Shown here: positions 7,258 to 16,335 of the stretch, piece by piece
Layout of the letters: each line of letters begins with the position of its first letter
Numbering within the stretch: the stretch's first letter is position 1
Assembly: GCF_022489025.1 (NCBI RefSeq)
Contig: NZ_JAKVTG010000004.1
Coordinates: 124,001 to 188,000, forward strand
Length of the DNA: 64,000 nucleotides
Direction of reading: 5' to 3'
Source: Planococcus halocryophilus
GTDB taxonomy: Bacteria; Bacillota; Bacilli; Bacillales_A; Planococcaceae
Notes under the pieces: model-generated
Database searches by the model: none
Told to the model about the DNA's origin: nothing
Seen by the model: the letters and a program-made list of their open reading frames with translations, nothing else
Program-made: the position numbers and the translations under genes

Positions 7258-8241
7258 ATGACCACTATCAAGGATGTAGCAAAAAAAGCAGGGGTTTCAG
7301 TAGCTACAGTTTCTAGGTTCTTAAATGACAGCGGATACGTTAGTGCAGAAGCGGCAAAAGCAGTAACTGCTGCAGTAGAAGAACTGAAATATGAGTTGAA
7401 TCCTATTGCGCGTTCGTTGAATACGAAAAAATCCAATTTAATTGGCTTAATCCTACCTGATATCACCAATCCTTTTTTTCCGGAACTCGCGCGAGCAGTT
7501 GAAGATGTTGCTTTAACATATGGCTATACTGTTGTTTTATGTAACTCAGATGAAAATCCAGAAAAAGAGAAAAATTATATTGAAACTTTAAAGAAAAAAT
7601 ACATTGCCGGATTTATCGTCACGTCCAATCAATTAGATGCCCCCCATTATGCCAATGCCAATGTGCCGATAGTGGCACTTGACCGAGCCATCAATGAAAA
7701 GATCCCGACTGTTTCTTCTAATAATAAAGAAGGAGCCATCATGGGGACGAATGCATTACTAGAAAGAGGATGCCAACACATTCTTTTTCTAAGAGGTCCA
7801 GCAGAACTGAATCCAGCGAATGATCGTTATGAAGGATTTATGGAAGCAATTCAACAATCAAATGCGAAATACCAAGTCGTAACTTGTCCATTTCATTTTG
7901 CCGAGTCGCAAAAAATTGTAGAGCAAGTATTAAAAGAAAACCCGAAAATCGATGGGATTTTTGCTAGCAGTGACGTGTCGGCAGCCGGTGCATTAAAAGC
8001 GGCAAGTTTAGTCGGAACGCATGTACCAAATGAATTGCAGATTATTGGTTTTGATGGTGTAGCAATGGGTGAGATGTTATCTCCTGGATTGACCACTGTT
8101 GCACAAGATGTTTACAAAATGGGCGCAATTGCGACGCGTGTATTGATCAAGCGCATCGAAAATAAACCAATTGAGCAAAACTTTTACGAAGTTCCAGTGA
8201 AATTAATTGTTCGTGGAACAACAAGGAGCGTGAGGGAATGA
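7258..8241 (+). CDS. rbsR: LacI-family transcriptional regulator of the ribose operon
   Basis: A 327-residue regulator started at ATG 7258, with a weak ACGGAG ribosome site; an earlier GTG would lie inside the operator. The N-terminal helix-turn-helix TTIKDVAKKAGVSVATVSRFLN (residues 2-23) is a textbook LacI DNA-recognition unit, and residues 60-327 form a periplasmic-binding-protein-like ligand domain. As first gene of rbsRKDACB, the predicted inducer is ribose or a ribose phosphate. It probably binds the palindrome immediately upstream. The stop overlaps the rbsK start by ATGA. Confidence 0.9.
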   Translation: MTTIKDVAKKAGVSVATVSRFLNDSGYVSAEAAKAVTAAVEELKYELNPIARSLNTKKSNLIGLILPDITNPFFPELARAVEDVALTYGYTVVLCNSDENPEKEKNYIETLKKKYIAGFIVTSNQLDAPHYANANVPIVALDRAINEKIPTVSSNNKEGAIMGTNALLERGCQHILFLRGPAELNPANDRYEGFMEAIQQSNAKYQVVTCPFHFAESQKIVEQVLKENPKIDGIFASSDVSAAGALKAASLVGTHVPNELQIIGFDGVAMGEMLSPGLTTVAQDVYKMGAIATRVLIKRIENKPIEQNFYEVPVKLIVRGTTRSVRE

Positions 8242-9119
8242 TTACAGTAGTTGGCAGTATCAACATGGATTTAGTCGTTAAGACCGATAACTTCCCAAAA
8301 CAAGGTGAAACGACTTTAGGTAACCTGTATACAACAGTTCCAGGCGGTAAAGGAGCTAACCAAGCTGTTGCAGCGGCAAGATTAGGAAGCACTGTTCAAA
8401 TGGTTGGAGCAGTTGGACGAGATGCATTTGGGACAGAGCTTTTAGCAGGCTTAAAAAATGAAGGCGTTTTAATTGAACAAGTCAAGAGAACAGATGGTAC
8501 AAGTGGAATTGCGAACATTCTTTTATCGGAAGGTGATAATCGAATTATTGTAGTCCCGGGAGCAAACCATAATGTGACGACGGAAGAAATAGATGCGTTA
8601 GCTGATCAACTAGTAGCAAGTAAGCTAGTCGTCATGCAATTAGAAATGCCGATTTCAGTAGTACAACGGACTTTAGAAATTTGTTATCAAAACGGAGTAC
8701 CAAGCATTTTAAATCCAGCACCCGCAAGTGGATTCACTACTGAGATGCTACCTTTTTGTACATACTTAACTCCTAATGAGACGGAAGCAGAAGAAATATT
8801 CGGCAAGAGTTGGGAAAAAGCTTTAGAAAAGTATCCAAATCGACTTGTCGTAACTCTTGGTCAAAAAGGTGCACAGTTTCATGATGGAGAAAAGCATGTT
8901 CTAGTTGCAGGTTTTCCTGCTAAAGCAGTGGATACAACTGGAGCAGGAGATACATTTAACGGAGCATTAGCGACAGCTTTAGTAGAAGGAAAAGAATTTG
9001 AATGGGCTGTACGTTTTGCGAATGCTGCTGCATCATTATCTGTTGAGAAGTTTGGCGCACAAGGTGGTATGCCGAAGCGATCAACTGTTTTAGAGAGAAT
9101 GGCAGGTGACCGTATATGA
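8238..9119 (+). CDS. rbsK: Ribokinase
   Basis: A 293-residue PfkB-family kinase that phosphorylates D-ribose to ribose-5-phosphate. The N-terminal sugar-binding signature GGKGANQAVAAARLG is near residue 35 and the C-terminal signature DTTGAGDTFNGA, with the catalytic Asp, is near residue 234. Length is normal for the family. It overlaps both neighbours by four bases (ATGA), so it is translationally coupled in the ribose operon. Confidence 0.95.
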   Translation: MITVVGSINMDLVVKTDNFPKQGETTLGNLYTTVPGGKGANQAVAAARLGSTVQMVGAVGRDAFGTELLAGLKNEGVLIEQVKRTDGTSGIANILLSEGDNRIIVVPGANHNVTTEEIDALADQLVASKLVVMQLEMPISVVQRTLEICYQNGVPSILNPAPASGFTTEMLPFCTYLTPNETEAEEIFGKSWEKALEKYPNRLVVTLGQKGAQFHDGEKHVLVAGFPAKAVDTTGAGDTFNGALATALVEGKEFEWAVRFANAAASLSVEKFGAQGGMPKRSTVLERMAGDRI

Positions 9120-9502
9120 AAAAGCATGGCATGATCAATCGTGACATTGCGTCAGCTTTGGCGCAATTTGGCCACACAGATTTACTCGTTATAGCTGACT
9201 GTGGTTTGCCAATTCCAACAGGTGTCCCTTGCGTCGACTTATCCTATAAAGTAGGAGAACCTGCTTTTTTAACGATATTAGATGCAGTCCTTGCTGACTT
9301 TGAGGCAGAAACGGCGTTTATTGCCAAGGAAATAACCGGTCATAATCCTCATTTAGAGCAAGAAGTAATGAACAAAATAAAAGCTGAATTTATTGCCCAC
9401 GAAGAACTAAAAGATTTAAGCAAACAAGCGAAATTAATCATCCGTACAGGAGAAGCGACACCATACGCTAATATTGTTCTTCGTTCTGGCGTTATTTTTT
9501 AA
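9116..9502 (+). CDS. rbsD: D-ribose pyranase
   Basis: A 128-residue RbsD protein, which interconverts the pyranose and furanose forms of ribose so that ribokinase can use it. [22 protein letters not shown], with the catalytic His near residue 20, and ADCGLPIP are characteristic. The last residues ([12 protein letters not shown]) match the conserved C-terminus. It lies between rbsK and rbsA. Confidence 0.95.
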   Translation: MKKHGMINRDIASALAQFGHTDLLVIADCGLPIPTGVPCVDLSYKVGEPAFLTILDAVLADFEAETAFIAKEITGHNPHLEQEVMNKIKAEFIAHEELKDLSKQAKLIIRTGEATPYANIVLRSGVIF

Positions 9503-9519
9503 AAAGGGAGGTGAGTTTA

Positions 9520-11022
9520 ATGATTAAAATGGCGGATATCTCCAAATCGTTCAGTGGCAATAAAGTCTTGAAAAATGTCCATTTCACTTTGGAAAAAGGC
9601 GAAATTCATGCCTTGATGGGTGAAAATGGCGCAGGTAAGTCGACATTGATGAAAGTCATGTCGGGCATTTACACACGAGATTCAGGCACCATCGAAGTAA
9701 AAGGTAAAAAAGTCAATTTCACTTCTCCAAAACAAGCGGAAAAAGCAGGCATTGCGGTCATTCATCAGGAGTTGAACATCCTGCCTCATCTATCGATTTC
9801 AGACAATCTGTTTCTTGGTCGTGAAGAAACATTCGGTCGGACAGGCATACTGAAAAATAAGCAAATGGAAAAAAAGACGCGTCAAATCCTACTCGATTTG
9901 GGATTGGATATTAATCCAACAGATCCCGCTAGTTCATTGTCAGTCGGTAAACAACAAATTGTCGAAATTGCTAAAGCATTATCGGTGGACGCAGAAGTCA
10001 TTATTATGGATGAACCCACTGCCGCGCTGACAGATCGTGAAATTGATAATTTGTTTAAGACCATACGTGCACTTCAAAAACGTGGAGTTTCCTTTATCTA
10101 CATTTCACACAGGATGGAAGAAATTTTCTCATTATGTGATCGCATCACAATTTTGCGTGATGGCGAATTTGTAGGTGAACGGAAAATCAGCGAAACTTCT
10201 TTTGATGAAGTGGTTCAAATGATGGTTGGTCGTGAACTTGGTGAACGCTATCCTGAACGTAATTCAACAATTGGTGACATTAAACTCGCAGTTAAGGACT
10301 TAAATCGAACAGGGTGTTTTGAAGGAGTTTCATTTGAACTTCGAAAAGGTGAAGTGTTGTCAATTGCGGGGCTAATGGGAGCAGGTCGCACGGAAGTAGC
10401 ACAATCACTTTTTGGGTATAAAAAACTTGATAGTGGAACCATTGAATTTGATGGCAAAAAAGTCAATATCGATACGCCGAAAAAAGCAAAAGAGATGGGA
10501 ATAGGTTATGTAACAGAAGACCGCAAATCAGAAGGGCTCGTTGTCGACTTTTCAGTAGAAGAAAACGTCAGCATGACGAATTATGCAGCCATATCAAAAA
10601 ATGGACTAATTTCTAAAGATAAAGAACGAAAACTTTACGACACGATGGTGCAACGTCTCGGAATTCGCACATCAGGACCTGATCAAGCAGCGAAATCTTT
10701 GAGTGGTGGGAATCAGCAAAAAGTGGTTATCGCGAAATGGCTAGGCATTGAACCAAAATTGCTCATTTTAGATGAGCCTACACGCGGTGTCGATGTTGGA
10801 GCAAAAAAAGAAATTTATTCGATTATTAATGAACTAGCTGAAAGAGGCGTAGCCATCTTAATGATTTCATCGGAGCTGCCAGAAGTTCTTGGCATGGCGG
10901 ATCGAGTTTTAGTGATGCACGAAGGGAAAATAACAGCAGACATACCAAAACATGAAATGACACAAGAACGAATTATGCATTTTGCTACAGGAGGTGGAAA
11001 ACTTGCAGTTGAAGACCAGTAA
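9520..11022 (+). CDS. rbsA: Ribose ABC transporter ATP-binding protein
   Basis: A 500-residue protein with two fused ABC ATPase domains, started at ATG 9520 with GGGAGG eight bases upstream. The first domain has Walker [10 protein letters not shown] near residue 37, a signature [14 protein letters not shown] near 140 and Walker [12 protein letters not shown] near 160. The second has the degenerate Walker [10 protein letters not shown] near 285, usual in RbsA/MglA, and the signature [15 protein letters not shown] near 395. It energises ribose import with RbsC and RbsB. Its end overlaps the rbsC start by about 20 bases. Confidence 0.95.
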   Translation: MIKMADISKSFSGNKVLKNVHFTLEKGEIHALMGENGAGKSTLMKVMSGIYTRDSGTIEVKGKKVNFTSPKQAEKAGIAVIHQELNILPHLSISDNLFLGREETFGRTGILKNKQMEKKTRQILLDLGLDINPTDPASSLSVGKQQIVEIAKALSVDAEVIIMDEPTAALTDREIDNLFKTIRALQKRGVSFIYISHRMEEIFSLCDRITILRDGEFVGERKISETSFDEVVQMMVGRELGERYPERNSTIGDIKLAVKDLNRTGCFEGVSFELRKGEVLSIAGLMGAGRTEVAQSLFGYKKLDSGTIEFDGKKVNIDTPKKAKEMGIGYVTEDRKSEGLVVDFSVEENVSMTNYAAISKNGLISKDKERKLYDTMVQRLGIRTSGPDQAAKSLSGGNQQKVVIAKWLGIEPKLLILDEPTRGVDVGAKKEIYSIINELAERGVAILMISSELPEVLGMADRVLVMHEGKITADIPKHEMTQERIMHFATGGGKLAVEDQ

Positions 11023-11947
11023 TCAATCCGTACTTCAAAAAATAGCACCATTTATCGGTTTATTTCTTATTATGTCAATTATCACGATTTTAAATCCAGA
11101 TTTCATATCTGTCTCCAATTTAATGAATGTACTTCGGCAAGTATCCATTAATGCGTTGATTGCTTTCGGAATGACTTTCGTCATTTTGACAGGTGGTATT
11201 GATTTATCAGTAGGTTCAACTTTAGCGTTAACAGGTGCTGTAACGGCAGGGCTAATGGCCAGTGGCGTAGACCCAATTTTTGCTATGCTACTTGGACTAT
11301 TGCTTGGAGCAGTTCTCGGAGCGATTAACGGGATTATTATCGCAAAAGGAAAAGTGGCACCATTTATCGCGACATTAGCGACAATGACCATTTACCGTGG
11401 ACTGACACTCGTTTATACGGATGGACGACCTATTTCAGGATTAGGCGATAGCTTAACTTTCCAAATGCTTGGCAAAGGTTATTTTCTTGGAATTCCGATT
11501 CCCGTTGTCACAATGATTATTAGTTTCGCAATTTTGTACTTCATTTTGAAAAAGACGACTTTTGGCCGTCGTGTATATGCAGTAGGTGGCAATGAAGAAG
11601 CGTCAATCTTGTCAGGGATTAATGCAGATCGTATCAAAATTTATGTTTACTCGTTGCTCGGGTTATTGGCAGCAGTAGCTTCATTGATTTTGACATCGCG
11701 TTTGAATTCAGCACAACCAACTGCTGGAGAAATGTTTGAGCTTGATGCAATCGCTGCAGTTGTACTTGGCGGTACAAGTTTGACAGGTGGTCGTGGATGG
11801 ATTGTAGGCACATTGATTGGTGCCTTAATTATCGGGGTACTGAATAATGGATTAAACTTAATTGGGGTTACTTCCTTCTTCCAGCAAGTGGTGAAGGGTG
11901 CAGTCATATTATTAGCGGTTCTTCTGGACCGTAAAAAAACAACATAA
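11003..11947 (+). CDS. rbsC: Ribose ABC transporter permease
   Basis: A 314-residue polytopic membrane protein. The likely start is TTG 11003, five to six bases after AGGAGGTGG, inside the rbsA end; an in-frame TTG at 10982 precedes that site and is less likely. The motif [17 protein letters not shown] near residue 65 and [25 protein letters not shown] near 250 are typical of RbsC permeases (I break the second at [10 protein letters not shown] and the rest). It forms the channel for ribose with RbsA. Confidence 0.92.
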   Translation: MQLKTSNQSVLQKIAPFIGLFLIMSIITILNPDFISVSNLMNVLRQVSINALIAFGMTFVILTGGIDLSVGSTLALTGAVTAGLMASGVDPIFAMLLGLLLGAVLGAINGIIIAKGKVAPFIATLATMTIYRGLTLVYTDGRPISGLGDSLTFQMLGKGYFLGIPIPVVTMIISFAILYFILKKTTFGRRVYAVGGNEEASILSGINADRIKIYVYSLLGLLAAVASLILTSRLNSAQPTAGEMFELDAIAAVVLGGTSLTGGRGWIVGTLIGALIIGVLNNGLNLIGVTSFFQQVVKGAVILLAVLLDRKKTT

Positions 11948-11960
11948 GGGGTGCAGGAAA

Positions 11961-12884
11961 ATGAAAAAATTGCAATTGGGGTTCATGTTAGTGGTAATGA
12001 TGATTTTGGCAGCTTGTTCAATGGATGCTCCAGGATCAAGTTCTGAAGAGGAAAGTGGCGACGGCGGCGAAGCAAACGGCGATTACACAATTGGCTTTTC
12101 AATCTCGACTTTGAATAATCCGTTTTTCGTTACATTGAATGAAGGCGCTGAAGCGAAAGCAAAAGAATTAGGAGCAACATTAACGGTTGTAGATGCACAA
12201 GACAATGCTTCTAAACAAGCAAGTGATGTAGAAGATTTAATCCAGCAAGGTGTAGATTTGATTCTGATTAACCCAGTTGATTCTGAAGCAGTTGCAGCTG
12301 CAGTAGAATCTGCAAACGCAGCAAACATTCCAGTTATTACGGTTGACCGTAGTGCTGCAGGTGGCGAAGTAGTTTCCCATATTGCATCGGATAATATCGC
12401 AGGTGGTGAAATGGCAGCAGAACACTTAATTTCTATTGTTGGCGATGGCGCTAAAGTTGCAGAACTTGAAGGCGTTCCGGGATCTTCAGCAGCGCGCGAA
12501 CGTGGAGAAGGCTTTAATAATGTAGCTGGTGGCACGTTGGATGTTGTTGCGAAACAAACAGCAAACTTCAACCGTGCAGAAGGCTTATCGGTTATGGAAA
12601 ATCTTCTTCAAGCAAACCCTGACATTACGGGAGTATTTGCTCATAACGATGAAATGGCGTTAGGCGCTCTTGAAGCGATTGAAGCTTCAGGAAAAGATAT
12701 TGCTGTAGTTGGATTTGACGCAACAGACGATGCAGTTAAAGCGGTAGAAGATGGTCGTCTTGATGGTACAGTCGCACAAAAACCGGCAATGATTGGTGAA
12801 ATGGCTGTAGAAACAGCTGTTCAATCACTTGATGGCGAAGAAGTTGAAGCATCTATTCCGGTCGAATTGGAATTGATCAAATAA
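11961..12884 (+). CDS. rbsB: Ribose ABC transporter substrate-binding lipoprotein
   Basis: A 307-residue binding protein. Residues 1-18 form a lipoprotein signal peptide with the lipobox LAAC and modified Cys19, followed by a Ser/Glu/Gly-rich linker to about residue 40. The rest is a type I periplasmic-binding fold (IGFSISTLNNPFFVTLNEGA, LINPVDSEAV, ITVDRSAAGG, VFAHNDEMALGA, VVGFDATDD), as in RbsB. It captures ribose at the outer membrane face of the cell. It is the final gene of the operon and is followed by a terminator. Confidence 0.95.
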   Translation: MKKLQLGFMLVVMMILAACSMDAPGSSSEEESGDGGEANGDYTIGFSISTLNNPFFVTLNEGAEAKAKELGATLTVVDAQDNASKQASDVEDLIQQGVDLILINPVDSEAVAAAVESANAANIPVITVDRSAAGGEVVSHIASDNIAGGEMAAEHLISIVGDGAKVAELEGVPGSSAARERGEGFNNVAGGTLDVVAKQTANFNRAEGLSVMENLLQANPDITGVFAHNDEMALGALEAIEASGKDIAVVGFDATDDAVKAVEDGRLDGTVAQKPAMIGEMAVETAVQSLDGEEVEASIPVELELIK

Positions 12885-12900
12885 TAGTTTTAAATACCCT

Positions 12901-12949
12901 AAACTGTAGATTCACTCGAATTGTTTGAGTGAACCTACAGTTTTTTTCT
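12901..12949 (+). terminator. Intrinsic terminator of rbs operon
   Basis: A 17-bp stem with one mismatch (12901-12917 with 12926-12942) is followed by a T run. Confidence 0.88.
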
Positions 12950-13053
12950 TTGAAAGAATATGGAACTGAAAAGGTGTTCGTTACGTTTCGAATGAGTACT
13001 TGGTTAATGAATATCTGTTATACTATGGTCAAAACTTGGAGTAGGGGGCCAGT

Positions 13054-13326
13054 ATGATGAAGGATATTTGGGTGATAAAGTACGGTGATCACACAATTCG
13101 TGTTGTTAATACATGGACCAATGAAAAGTTGTTTGTGGACGGCGTTTTACAAGACGAACAAGTAGGTTTGCATTTGACTTCGCGGTTGTTTGGAAAAGTG
13201 AGAAACAAAGACGGTGAATATGAAGAGATTAAAGTATCGATTGGCTCTTATTTTTGTAAAATAGAATGCCGTATTTTTGTAGGAGAACGGTTAATTTATA
13301 CAACAAAACAGCAAATGAGCGGATAA
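13054..13326 (+). CDS. Conserved hypothetical protein, 90 aa
   Basis: A small protein starting at ATG 13054 (or 13057), eight bases after TAGGGGG. I do not recognise the family. It has no signal peptide or membrane segment, alternating hydrophobic residues suggesting beta strands (WVIKYGDHTIRVVNTW, KLFVDGVLQDEQ), and two cysteines (FCKIEC). The pattern of an external-beta 'yxVDG' repeat recalls FAIM-like or cytosolic beta-sandwich proteins, but this is only a resemblance. It is monocistronic, with a terminator behind it. Confidence 0.6.
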   Translation: MMKDIWVIKYGDHTIRVVNTWTNEKLFVDGVLQDEQVGLHLTSRLFGKVRNKDGEYEEIKVSIGSYFCKIECRIFVGERLIYTTKQQMSG

Positions 13327-13365
13327 GTTTGTGATAATGAATTCAGTTTTAAGTGTATATGTACT

Positions 13366-13427
13366 AAAAACAGCAGCACTCTTAGAGTGCTGCTGTTTTA
13401 TTTCAACGGTCTTAAAACTGTTGAAAT
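13366..13427. terminator. Strong hairpin terminator plus second stem-loop
   Basis: A 15-bp perfect stem (13367-13381 with 13385-13399) with a TTA loop ends the 90-aa gene. A second stem-loop (13401-13410 with 13418-13427, one wobble) follows at once. Nothing else was seen in the remaining bases up to the next gene. Confidence 0.8.
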
Positions 13428-13539
13428 AAAGTTGCTAACAAAAAGCCTAATGGACAAAATTCTTGTATTTGCTAGTATTCTACCCTAAAAGTCTGTATGT
13501 TTAATATATTCAGTTTTTAAAATCAGGAGGTATACATAG

Positions 13540-14262
13540 ATGAAACCAATTATTGGTGTCACCGTGTCTCTAGAATTGGGGCGCGACGACTATGGCATTG
13601 AACTTGCCGATACTGAAGCGATACTCGCAGCAGGAGGTTTGCCGGTCATGCTTCCTCATTTAGTTGAAGAAGCTGATTTAGATGAAATTGCTGAACATAT
13701 TGATGGACTATTTTTAGCAGGAGGCTATGATATCGATCCAACTTTATTTGGTGAAGAGCCACATCCAAGCCTAGGAGTGATTATTCCGTCGCGTGATGCA
13801 TTTGAATTGGCTTTAGCTAAAAAAGTACTGGCTATGAACAAACCCATTTTAGGTGTTTGTCGGGGAGCACAGATTTTGAATATTGCTGTGGGTGGCGATA
13901 TGTATCAAGATATCACGACGCAAGTAAAAGGTGATTTGTTACAACATCAACAAAAAGCACCAAAATTCCACGGTTCGCATTTTGTTGATGTAACAGAAGG
14001 TTCACTACTAAACCGATTGACTGGGAAAACGCGCATCAAAGTAAATAGCCGTCACCACCAAGCCAATCGATTAGTACCTGCCCCGTTTGTCATTAGTGGT
14101 AAAGCGAGTGATGGGATTGTAGAAGCAGTGGAGAGCATGCACCATCATTTTGTATTAGGTGTGCAATGGCATCCCGAAAATATGGCAAGAGTCTCCGATT
14201 CAGCATCGGTCCAAATTTTTTCCGGTTTTGTGGAGGCGTGCAAAGAAGAGGGAGATGAGTAG
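13540..14262 (+). CDS. Gamma-glutamyl-gamma-aminobutyrate hydrolase family protein (peptidase C26)
   Basis: A 240-residue class I glutamine-amidotransferase-fold hydrolase. The nucleophile Cys107 lies in GVCRGAQ and the catalytic His in LGVQWHPE near residue 217. GGYDIDP near 61 is typical of PuuD-like enzymes, which split gamma-glutamyl amides such as gamma-glutamyl-GABA. AGGAGG lies before ATG 13540. The stop TAG abuts the start of a dipeptidase gene, so the two form an operon probably used to degrade peptides or gamma-glutamyl compounds. The real substrate is unknown. Confidence 0.87.
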   Translation: MKPIIGVTVSLELGRDDYGIELADTEAILAAGGLPVMLPHLVEEADLDEIAEHIDGLFLAGGYDIDPTLFGEEPHPSLGVIIPSRDAFELALAKKVLAMNKPILGVCRGAQILNIAVGGDMYQDITTQVKGDLLQHQQKAPKFHGSHFVDVTEGSLLNRLTGKTRIKVNSRHHQANRLVPAPFVISGKASDGIVEAVESMHHHFVLGVQWHPENMARVSDSASVQIFSGFVEACKEEGDE

Positions 14263-15216
14263 ATGAAGATTTTTGACACACATTGTGACGCGCTGCTAAA
14301 GCTACAGATGGCAAAGCGCAATGCATTATTTCATGGAGAGTTATTAAATTTTCAGCAGTCAAAAGAATTGGATACCAACTTTGAACGTCTACAAGCTGGT
14401 GGCGTAAAAGTACAATTTTTCGCGGTTTTTATTCATCCAGAGTTTCCGTCTGATGAAAAATGGCAACATGCTCTTGAGCAAATAGACTTGTTCTACAGTG
14501 AAATAATTGGGAAAAACCCTTTAATGAAACATATTAAAAACTGGAAAGATATTGATTCACTAAAGCCTAATGAAATTGGTGCAGTTTTAACGCTAGAAGG
14601 CGCGGATGCGTTTGGCAATGACTTAGTAAAGTTGCGTCAGCTTTATCGCCTAGGGGTGTTGTCAATCGGATTGACATGGAATAATGCCAACCTTTGCGCA
14701 GATGGTGTTGGAGATCCAAGAGGTGCTGGGTTAACAGTGCTCGGAAAAGAAGTAGTGCGCCTTAACAACGAACATCATGTCTTCACAGACGTTTCTCATT
14801 TGTCGTTAAATGGATTTTGGGATGTGATGGAGCTAGCGAAATACCCGATTGCTAGTCATTCCAACGCACGTATGCTTTGTGATCATCCACGCAACCTTAA
14901 TGATCAACAAATAACAGCAATGTTCGAAAAAAATGGAATGATAGATGTTGTGTTTTGTCCAGACTTTATTAACAAGGATAGTGAACAAGCGACAATACCG
15001 GACTTGGTCCGTCATATCGATCATTTCTGTGCACTGGGTGGAGTGAACAATATTGGTATTGGCTCAGATTTTGACGGGATTTCTTCATATATTACAGATC
15101 TCAACAATGCATCGGAATTTCCAAATTTGATCAATGAATTGCAGAAACATTATTCAGAAGCAGAAGTAGAAGGCTTTGCATATCGTAACTTTTTGGAGCA
15201 TCGGCCGGGAATGTGA
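14263..15216 (+). CDS. Membrane dipeptidase family protein (peptidase M19)
   Basis: A 317-residue TIM-barrel metallopeptidase of the renal dipeptidase family. The zinc-binding DTHCDALL motif is at residues 4-11, the bridging Glu in LTLEGADAF near 110, His-containing TDVSHLS near 175, and GIGSDFDGI near 268. Despite the family name there is no signal peptide or anchor, so a cytoplasmic enzyme is expected. It hydrolyses dipeptides, possibly with D-residues at the C-terminal position. It begins directly at the stop of the C26 hydrolase gene, with GGGAG inside that gene as ribosome site. Confidence 0.9.
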   Translation: MKIFDTHCDALLKLQMAKRNALFHGELLNFQQSKELDTNFERLQAGGVKVQFFAVFIHPEFPSDEKWQHALEQIDLFYSEIIGKNPLMKHIKNWKDIDSLKPNEIGAVLTLEGADAFGNDLVKLRQLYRLGVLSIGLTWNNANLCADGVGDPRGAGLTVLGKEVVRLNNEHHVFTDVSHLSLNGFWDVMELAKYPIASHSNARMLCDHPRNLNDQQITAMFEKNGMIDVVFCPDFINKDSEQATIPDLVRHIDHFCALGGVNNIGIGSDFDGISSYITDLNNASEFPNLINELQKHYSEAEVEGFAYRNFLEHRPGM

Positions 15217-15255
15217 ATATCAATCGTTACCTCACAATCAATAGTAAGACTAAGA

Positions 15256-15289
15256 AAGACCCTTCATCAACATGATGGAGGGTCTTTTG
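15256..15289. terminator. Bidirectional terminator between dipeptidase and yihY-like gene
   Basis: A 14-bp stem with one wobble (15256-15269 with 15273-15286) sits between two convergent genes, with a T run on the plus side. Confidence 0.85.
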
Positions 15290-15290
15290 C

Positions 15291-16187
15291 TTAATACTTA
15301 TTCATAGAGGATTCTGTATTTTTTCCTTTAATATCGCTATTTGCGAGCGCATCAGAAGATGCATTCTTTTTCGCAGTTCTGCGTCTGTCTAAAATTGCGT
15401 TTATTTCTGCGCCAATTACCAAGATTAAACCTGTTAAGAAGAACCACAACATCAATACGATAAGGCCACCTAAACTACCGTACGTAGCAGAATAGCTGCC
15501 AAAGTTAGAAACGTAAATTGAGAAGCCAAATGATACAGCTTGCCATAAGACTGTCGCGATTACTGCGCCGATAAGTACTTCTTTAAACGGGAAATGCTTA
15601 TTGGGAGCGAACTTGTACATAAGGGCAAGAACGATACTCATCACTGCAACAGAAATGACCCAACGTAAAATTTGGAAAATGATTTCAGTTTGCTCTGGAA
15701 GATTTAAAGTCGATTTAATAATGTCGATAATCGTCCCACCGAATATTGGTAAAACAAGTGCGATAATAACAGCTACAAGCATACCTAGTGTTAAGCCAAT
15801 TGCGGTTGCTTTTAATTTAATAAAAGAACGCGTTTCTTCAATACCGTAAGCTTGGTTGGTAGCGTTGATAAATGCGGTTAAGGCATTAGATGCAGACCAA
15901 AGTGTACCGAGAATACCAAATGTCAACAAACCGCCTGATGGGGTAGTGACCACACTCACAATGGTGTCTTGGAATGTATTAGCTACTTCTCCTGGGAGAA
16001 TACTGCGGATAAAGTCGATTGCTTTAGCTGGGTCAATTTGAAGATAGGGCAAAATAGATAGTAGCAAAATCAATAAAGGAACGATAGCTAATAAATAATA
16101 ATAAGCTTGTGCTGCAGCAAGGGTTGTTGCATTGTCTTTTTTGAATTCATTGCCAAGTTCTTTGACAAATCCCATTGCTTTACTCAT
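15291..16187 (-). CDS. YihY/BrkB family membrane protein
   Basis: A 298-residue protein with about six membrane segments, matching the YihY/virulence factor BrkB family (once misassigned as RNase BN). The N-terminal segment with DNATTLAAAQAYYYLLAIVPLL (residues 18-39, split here at AQ) and the central YGIEETRSF are typical. The hydrophilic tail from about residue 270 is rich in Lys, Arg and Ser. The function is unknown; its B. subtilis relative YfkH lies in a sigma-B-dependent operon. A sigma-B-like promoter precedes it here. AGGTTATC lies before the ATG at 16187. Confidence 0.87.
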   Translation of the reverse strand: MSKAMGFVKELGNEFKKDNATTLAAAQAYYYLLAIVPLLILLLSILPYLQIDPAKAIDFIRSILPGEVANTFQDTIVSVVTTPSGGLLTFGILGTLWSASNALTAFINATNQAYGIEETRSFIKLKATAIGLTLGMLVAVIIALVLPIFGGTIIDIIKSTLNLPEQTEIIFQILRWVISVAVMSIVLALMYKFAPNKHFPFKEVLIGAVIATVLWQAVSFGFSIYVSNFGSYSATYGSLGGLIVLMLWFFLTGLILVIGAEINAILDRRRTAKKNASSDALANSDIKGKNTESSMNKY

Positions 16188-16225
16188 ATGATAACCTCCA
16201 TAAAAATTAATTTGTCTATTTGTGT

Positions 16226-16251
16226 ATGCCCTGTTATAGCGTGGTTTAATC
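16226..16251 (-). promoter_or_regulatory. Candidate sigma-B promoter of yihY-like gene
   Basis: On the minus strand GATTAA (16251-16246), 14 bases and GGGCAT (16231-16226) resemble the sigma-B consensus GTTTAA-N12-15-GGGTAT with one mismatch in each box. The position, about 40 bases before the start codon, is suitable. The call is moderate because both boxes are imperfect. Confidence 0.5.
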
Positions 16252-16302
16252 CTGAAATAAGAAGGAAAATTGGAATAAGGTAAATAAGTGATTTTAGGTA
16301 AA

Positions 16303-16335
16303 GAAAAAGAATGTCCGCTGAACGGACATTCTTTT
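16303..16335 (-). terminator. Intrinsic terminator of CNNM-family gene
   Basis: On the minus strand a 13-bp stem (AAAAGAATGTCCG with its complement) is followed by T residues. The stop codon of the gene lies at its start. Confidence 0.85.

Noticed and set aside
12083..12571. A 162-residue open frame on the minus strand within rbsB
   Set aside because: It is the antisense of a well-conserved binding protein and lacks initiation signals.
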